From Candidatus Caldatribacterium sp. (GTDB taxonomy: Bacteria > Atribacterota > Atribacteria > Atribacterales > Caldatribacteriaceae), in contig JANXBI010000063.1 in NCBI GenBank assembly GCA_025060675.1, positions 48,935-112,934 of the forward strand: DNA of 64,000 bases. The letters are read 5' to 3'. Both the position numbers and the translations under genes were made by a program. The notes below the pieces were generated by a model. That model saw nothing but the letters and a program-made list of their open reading frames with translations. It was not told the DNA's origin and did not search any database. Below, piece by piece: positions 59,815 through 64,000 of this stretch (positions are counted from its first letter, which is position 1; each line of letters starts with the position of its first letter).

Positions 59815-61009
59815 AAAGGTTGGCTTTGTAGCTATGGGAGAAGTCAAAGGCGTTGAGGGTGTGATTCCAGAGATTGGTATTGGAATGCTTGGATACGCCT
59901 TTATGGGAAAGGCGCATACCAATGCTTATAAAAAGTATCCTTATATTTTTTGGCCTCCGGTAGCTATTCCCAAACTCGTTGCGATTTGCGGACGCAACGA
60001 GGCTGCTGTTAAGGAAGCGATGATCCGCTATGGTTATAAGAAGTACTATACGGATTGGCGGGAAATGATCCAAGATCCTGAGGTACAAGTTCTCGATAAT
60101 GGTGGCCCAAACGCACTTCATCTTGAACCTTCAGTTGCGGCTCTAAAGGCAGGAAAACACGTCTTCTGCGAAAAACCTTTGGCAGGAACTGCCGAGGAAG
60201 CCAAAATCATGTGGGAAGCAGCAAAAAGTTCTCAAGGGAAGGCCATGGTTTGTTTCAATTATCGCTTTGTACCTGCGCTTCGTTTAGCACGAGACCTTAT
60301 TGCTTCAGGTGAGCTTGGAGAAATCTACCACTTCCGGGCACGTTACCTCCAAGAGTGGATTATGGATCCGAACTTCCCCGCAGTATGGCGGTTAGATAGA
60401 AACGTTGCTGGTTCTGGAGCTTTGGGGGATCTCGGTTCTCACATCATTGATCTTGCCCGATTTCTCGTGGGAGAAATTGTTGCGGTTAGTGCCGTAACTC
60501 GAACCTTTATCAAGGAGCGCCCAGCTCCAGACGATCCTTCGAAGAAGGTCCCAGTAACCGTGGATGATGCTTTTGCTGCAGTTGTAGAGTTTTCCAACGG
60601 AGCCATAGGGACCCTTGAGGCATCTCGCTTCTGCGCGGGGCGAAAGAACCACCAAGTTATCGAGATCAATGGTTCTAAGGGGACTATTGTGTTCAATCTC
60701 GAACGTCTCAACGAACTTGGGGTGTATCGCGTCGGCGAAGAACCAAGGATTCTCCAGGGCTTTCACAACGTTCTCGTTACAGAAAGTTATCATCCTTTCT
60801 GGGAAAACTGGTGGCCTCATGGACATATTATTGGCTGGGAACATACTTTTGTACATGCCATTGCTCACTTCTTTGAGGCCATAGTGAAAGGAAAGGAAAT
60901 TGCTCCATACGGGGCAACTTTTGAAGATGGGTACCGTTGCGCCCTTGTCTGCGACGCTATCCTACGTTCTGCGGCTTCCGGAAAACGAGAGGAGATCCGT
61001 TACGAGTAG
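59807..61009 (+). CDS. Gfo/Idh/MocA-family sugar dehydrogenase
   Basis: A 400-aa NAD(P)-dependent oxidoreductase for a sugar, inositol or anhydrosugar. Rossmann motif IGIGMLGYAFMGKAH starts only at residue about 26, after an unusual N-terminal extension; EKP motif CEKPLAGT near 131; catalytic DLGSHIIDLAR near 205. The GYAFMGKAH form resembles the levoglucosan/myo-inositol dehydrogenase branch. ATG 59807 follows AAAGGGGGAG. Confidence 0.88.
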   Translation: MSEKVGFVAMGEVKGVEGVIPEIGIGMLGYAFMGKAHTNAYKKYPYIFWPPVAIPKLVAICGRNEAAVKEAMIRYGYKKYYTDWREMIQDPEVQVLDNGGPNALHLEPSVAALKAGKHVFCEKPLAGTAEEAKIMWEAAKSSQGKAMVCFNYRFVPALRLARDLIASGELGEIYHFRARYLQEWIMDPNFPAVWRLDRNVAGSGALGDLGSHIIDLARFLVGEIVAVSAVTRTFIKERPAPDDPSKKVPVTVDDAFAAVVEFSNGAIGTLEASRFCAGRKNHQVIEINGSKGTIVFNLERLNELGVYRVGEEPRILQGFHNVLVTESYHPFWENWWPHGHIIGWEHTFVHAIAHFFEAIVKGKEIAPYGATFEDGYRCALVCDAILRSAASGKREEIRYE

Positions 61010-61021
61010 GGAGGAAGATGA

Positions 61022-61276
61022 ATGAAATACTGCGGTAAAATCGTTGTCACGCTAAAACCAGGCGTTTTTGATCCTCAGGGAATGACGATCAAAAACGCCT
61101 TACATACCCTTTCGTACCGGGAGGTTGAGGAGGTAGAAACGGGAAAGTATTTCAAAGTAGTTCTTGAAGCTGGAACAAAGGAGGAAGCAAAACGGCGAAT
61201 ACAAGAAATGTGTGACCAGCTTCTTGCGAATCCGGTGATTGAGCAGTACACTTTCGAAGTCGAGGAGTCTTCCTAA
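61022..61276 (+). CDS. purS: Phosphoribosylformylglycinamidine synthase subunit PurS
   Basis: An 84-aa subunit bridging PurQ and PurL. VTLKPGVFDPQGMTIKNAL and the C-terminal ANPVIEQYTFEV are family hallmarks. GGGAGGAAG precedes ATG. Followed directly by purQ. Confidence 0.95.
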   Translation: MKYCGKIVVTLKPGVFDPQGMTIKNALHTLSYREVEEVETGKYFKVVLEAGTKEEAKRRIQEMCDQLLANPVIEQYTFEVEESS

Positions 61277-61993
61277 ATGCGTTTTGGTGTTGTTGTTTTT
61301 CCTGGATCAAACTGTGACTATGACTGTTTCTACGCTCTGAAGGAAATTCTAAGACAAGAGGTTGTGTTCCTTTGGCATAAGGATACAAACCTCCAGGGAT
61401 GCGACTGTATCATCCTCCCTGGAGGTTTCAGTTACGGGGATTATCTCCGTACTGGGGCTATTGCTCGGTTCTCTCCCATCATGAAGGCCATTCAGGAATT
61501 TGTACGCCAAGGAGGAATAGTCCTTGGCATCTGCAACGGGTTTCAAATCCTCCTTGAAAGCGGTCTTCTTCCGGGAGCCCTTTTACCGAATCGCAACGGG
61601 CGGTTCATTTGTCGATACGTGTATCTTCGCGTGGAAAATGTACGTACTCCCTTCACTTGTCTTTGCGCTCCTCAGGAAGTACTGCGCATCCCCATTGCTC
61701 ACTACCAAGGGAATTTCTTCCTCCCTCAAGAAGACCTTAAGGTCCTCACAGAGAGAGGGCAAATTCTCTTCCGGTACTGTGGGCCCCAGGGAGAACTCGG
61801 CGAGACGTACAACCCTAATGGCTCCATGGAAAATATCGCCGGTATCGCTTCTTCCGACTTTCGGGTTATGGGCATGATGCCTCATCCAGAGCGGGCTTGC
61901 GAGGAACTCCTTGGTTCTGCTGATGGTCGAAAAATTTTCCTTTCCATTGTGGCGTGGTCGGAGGAGAAACGGTATGCGAGCTACAGATCTTGA
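61277..61993 (+). CDS. purQ: Phosphoribosylformylglycinamidine synthase subunit PurQ
   Basis: A 238-aa class-I glutamine amidotransferase delivering ammonia to PurL. VVVFPGSNCDYD, GGFSYGDYLR, nucleophile Cys in LGICNGFQIL and catalytic MMPHPERA. Its first codon follows the purS stop directly; it overlaps purL by 20 bases. Confidence 0.96.
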   Translation: MRFGVVVFPGSNCDYDCFYALKEILRQEVVFLWHKDTNLQGCDCIILPGGFSYGDYLRTGAIARFSPIMKAIQEFVRQGGIVLGICNGFQILLESGLLPGALLPNRNGRFICRYVYLRVENVRTPFTCLCAPQEVLRIPIAHYQGNFFLPQEDLKVLTERGQILFRYCGPQGELGETYNPNGSMENIAGIASSDFRVMGMMPHPERACEELLGSADGRKIFLSIVAWSEEKRYASYRS

Positions 61994-64000
61994 AAAGGTG
62001 GCTCAAGAGCTTGGTTTACGCAAGGAAGAGTATGAGAGAATTCTTGCTATCCTTGGCCGAACACCTACACTGACAGAAATTGCGATGTTTTCAGTAGAGT
62101 GGTCGGAACACTGTGGATATCCCCATTCACGGAAATGGCTTGAGCTCCTTCCTCGAGAGGGACATTTTGAAGTGCTTGTAGGAGAAGACGCAGGAGGTAT
62201 TGTGTACGATGGCGTAGCGATCGTTTTCAAAATGGAAAGTCACAATCATCCCTCACAAATTGAGCCCAAACAGGGTGCTGCAACGGGTATTGGAGGCATT
62301 ATTCGGGATATTTTGGGAAACGGAGCCCGTCCTATCGCTTGTCTTAACTCTCTCCATTTTGGACCCCTTGAGGATCCCCGCTCGCGCTATGTAGCCAGGG
62401 GTGTGGTCGAGGGTATTGCCTGGTATGGGAATTGTGTAGGGGTTCCAACAGTTGCTGGAGAAACGTGGTTTTACCCTGCGTTTCGAGGGAACTGTCTTGT
62501 CAATGTCATGTGTATCGGGATAGCCCCACGAGAAAAGCTTGCCCGAGCAGTGGCAAGGGGTGTGGACAACGCCATCATGTACGTAGGGAACAAGACCGGA
62601 CGGGATGGGATTGGTGGGTGCAGTATCCTCGCCTCTCAAGAGTTTGGCGAAAACGAAGAGAAGCGTCCAAGTGTCCAGATTGGCGATCCTTTTGCCGAGA
62701 AATGCCTCATCGAGGCAACCCTTGAGGCACTGGCTACAGGATACGTTGTAGGTATTAAAGACATGGGAGCAGCGGGGCTTACCTGCTCTTCGAGTGAAAT
62801 GGCTGCCGCAGGTGACAGTGGTGTAGACATTGATCTTGATCGCGTTCCGGTTCGAGAGGAAGAAATGGAAGCCTGGGAGATCATGATGTCAGAGTCTCAG
62901 GAGCGGATGCTCCTTTGCGTACTCAAAGGACATGAGGAGGAGATCCGAAACATCTTCAAAAAGTGGGGTCTTGAGGCGGAGGTTATCGGAAGAGTTACGG
63001 ACACGGGAAAGGTGACTGTTCGATACCGTGGAGAAATTGTTGCCGATATCCCTGCAAGGGAACTCGTGCGGCCTCCGGTATACGTACCCCCGAGAGAGCG
63101 ACCGGCATACCTTGACAAAGTAAATAATCTCTCCCTTTCTGACGTTCCCTTGCCAGTTGACTTCAAGAAGGCTTTCGAGCAGCTTCTTGGTTCCCCAAAC
63201 CTTGCTTCAAAACGGTGGATTTTCGAGCAATATGACCACATGGTACAGACGAACACGGTTATCTTCCCAGGAAGAGGAACGGTTGTCCTCCGGATAAAAG
63301 GGAAACGATGGGGCATCGCGGTGACGACAGACTGCAATCCGTTCTACTGTTTTCTTGATCCGTACCAAGGAGCGCGAATCGCGGTCGCTGAGGCGGCAAG
63401 GAATCTTGCGTCCTGTGGTGCACGTCCCGCAGGAGTTACTGACTGTCTCAATTTTGGCAACCCTGAAAAGCCGGATCGATACTGGCAATTTGTCGAAGCA
63501 GTCCGAGGCCTGAGTGATGCCTGCCGTTTCTTCAGAATACCAGTAGTCAGTGGAAACGTCTCCTTTTACAACGAGAGTCCTCTTGGGGTGGTATATCCAA
63601 CTCCTACCATAGGTATGGTGGGGATTGTGGATGAGGTTGACAAAGCCGTACGGGGACACTTTGTAAAGGAAGGGAGTGTTATCGTCCTTTGTGGAGAGAC
63701 AAGGGAGGAACTTGGAGGGAGCGAATACTTACGAGTTGTTCATGGTATCGAGGCCGGTCCGCCACCTTTTCTTGATCTTCCCTTTGAGAAACGCCTTCAG
63801 GACTTTCTCATAGATTGCATCCAAGATAGGCTCCTCCTTTCAGCTTGTGACATCAGCGAAGGTGGAATTGCTATAGCTGTCGCTGAAGCAGCACTCTCTG
63901 GAGAGAGACTTTTCGGAGTTGATATTGACCTTGCGCCATGCGGGAACCTTAGGGAGGATGTTCTCCTCTTTGGGGAAAGTTGTGGCCGCGTATTGGTGAG
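61974..64000 (+). CDS. purL: Phosphoribosylformylglycinamidine synthase subunit PurL (3' truncated by window edge)
   Basis: About 675 codons of the small-type PurL (AIR-synthase-fold ATPase) that makes FGAM in purine synthesis. SVEWSEHCGYPHSRKW, FKMESHNHPSQIEP and GVGGxxRD-like GIGGIIRDILGNGARP, KDMGAAGLTCSSSEM, and near the end LLSACDISEGGIAIAVAE. ATG 61974 has GGAGGAGAAAC upstream and lies in the purQ 3' end. The C-terminus runs off the window. Confidence 0.95.
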   Translation, partial: MRATDLEKVAQELGLRKEEYERILAILGRTPTLTEIAMFSVEWSEHCGYPHSRKWLELLPREGHFEVLVGEDAGGIVYDGVAIVFKMESHNHPSQIEPKQGAATGIGGIIRDILGNGARPIACLNSLHFGPLEDPRSRYVARGVVEGIAWYGNCVGVPTVAGETWFYPAFRGNCLVNVMCIGIAPREKLARAVARGVDNAIMYVGNKTGRDGIGGCSILASQEFGENEEKRPSVQIGDPFAEKCLIEATLEALATGYVVGIKDMGAAGLTCSSSEMAAAGDSGVDIDLDRVPVREEEMEAWEIMMSESQERMLLCVLKGHEEEIRNIFKKWGLEAEVIGRVTDTGKVTVRYRGEIVADIPARELVRPPVYVPPRERPAYLDKVNNLSLSDVPLPVDFKKAFEQLLGSPNLASKRWIFEQYDHMVQTNTVIFPGRGTVVLRIKGKRWGIAVTTDCNPFYCFLDPYQGARIAVAEAARNLASCGARPAGVTDCLNFGNPEKPDRYWQFVEAVRGLSDACRFFRIPVVSGNVSFYNESPLGVVYPTPTIGMVGIVDEVDKAVRGHFVKEGSVIVLCGETREELGGSEYLRVVHGIEAGPPPFLDLPFEKRLQDFLIDCIQDRLLLSACDISEGGIAIAVAEAALSGERLFGVDIDLAPCGNLREDVLLFGESCGRVLV

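Noticed and set aside
1..64000. CRISPR array, prophage, tRNA or rRNA genes
   Set aside because: No regularly spaced repeats, phage genes or RNA-gene signatures seen; gaps are too short to hold them.

Overview
The window is a gene-dense (about 62 genes, no gap longer than about 110 bases), mid-GC bacterial chromosome segment. Nearly all genes are on the plus strand in long operons with ATGA/GTGA overlaps; only mnmG and malQ are on the minus strand. The content suggests an anaerobic, probably thermophilic, hydrogen-metabolising bacterium: a trimeric [FeFe] hydrogenase, many radical-SAM enzymes, a type-2-like IleRS, a Hsp20/DnaJ/HspR/Clp heat-shock operon, and lysine synthesis through LL-diaminopimelate aminotransferase. 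Gene orders such as rplU-rpmA-obgE-proBA-nadD-yqeK-LCP-rsfS and rpsF-ssb-rpsR-yybS-rplI-dnaB resemble Firmicutes-like or deep-branching lineages, but L27 lacks the cleavable Firmicutes leader and no Prp protease gene is present. A lineage such as Atribacterota is possible, but this is inference only.

Layout. 1-2.85 kb: 3' end of ileS, a LysM/M23 cell-wall hydrolase and an HD protein. 2.88-7.23 kb: heat-shock operon (hsp20, dnaJ, hspR-like, clpC-like) behind a perfect sigma70-type promoter with a palindrome in its spacer. 7.26-15.73 kb: a redox locus encoding two related flavin/iron-sulfur machines. The first has a HydC/NuoE-like subunit, an orphan histidine-kinase-type ATPase, a small [2Fe-2S] protein and a large HydB-GltD/NfnB fusion (Stn-like transhydrogenase architecture). 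The second is a HydC-HydB-HydA [FeFe] hydrogenase whose HydB has lost its N-terminal cluster ligands. The two HydB genes share patches of perfect DNA identity, a gene-conversion signature. 15.7-18.6 kb: a divergent YqgF-like protein, AMMECR1 and its radical-SAM partner, and ApbE. 18.6-22.7 kb: mreC, mreD, pbp2, rodA. 22.7-33.2 kb: the paired TIGR03960/TIGR03936 proteins, RNase G, L21, L27, ObgE, ProB, ProA, NadD, YqeK, LCP protein and RsfS.

33.2-35.8 kb: metK-ahcY methyl cycle behind a strong RNA hairpin. 35.8-39.5 kb: rpsF-ssb-rpsR-yybS-rplI-dnaB. 39.5-46.7 kb: a PAC2 protein and lysine genes (lysA, dapB, dapF, dapL, lysC, dapA). 46.8-53.7 kb: arginine genes (argC, J, B, D, G, H), followed by glnA. 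55.0-58.9 kb: mnmG and malQ (minus strand). 58.9-61.0 kb: a RidA-like protein, an unrecognised small protein and a Gfo/Idh/MocA oxidoreductase. 61.0-64.0 kb: purS, purQ and a truncated purL.

I saw no rRNA, tRNA, CRISPR array, insertion sequence or prophage. By eye there is no convincing Rho-independent terminator. The most unusual region is the 7.3-15.7 kb redox locus.
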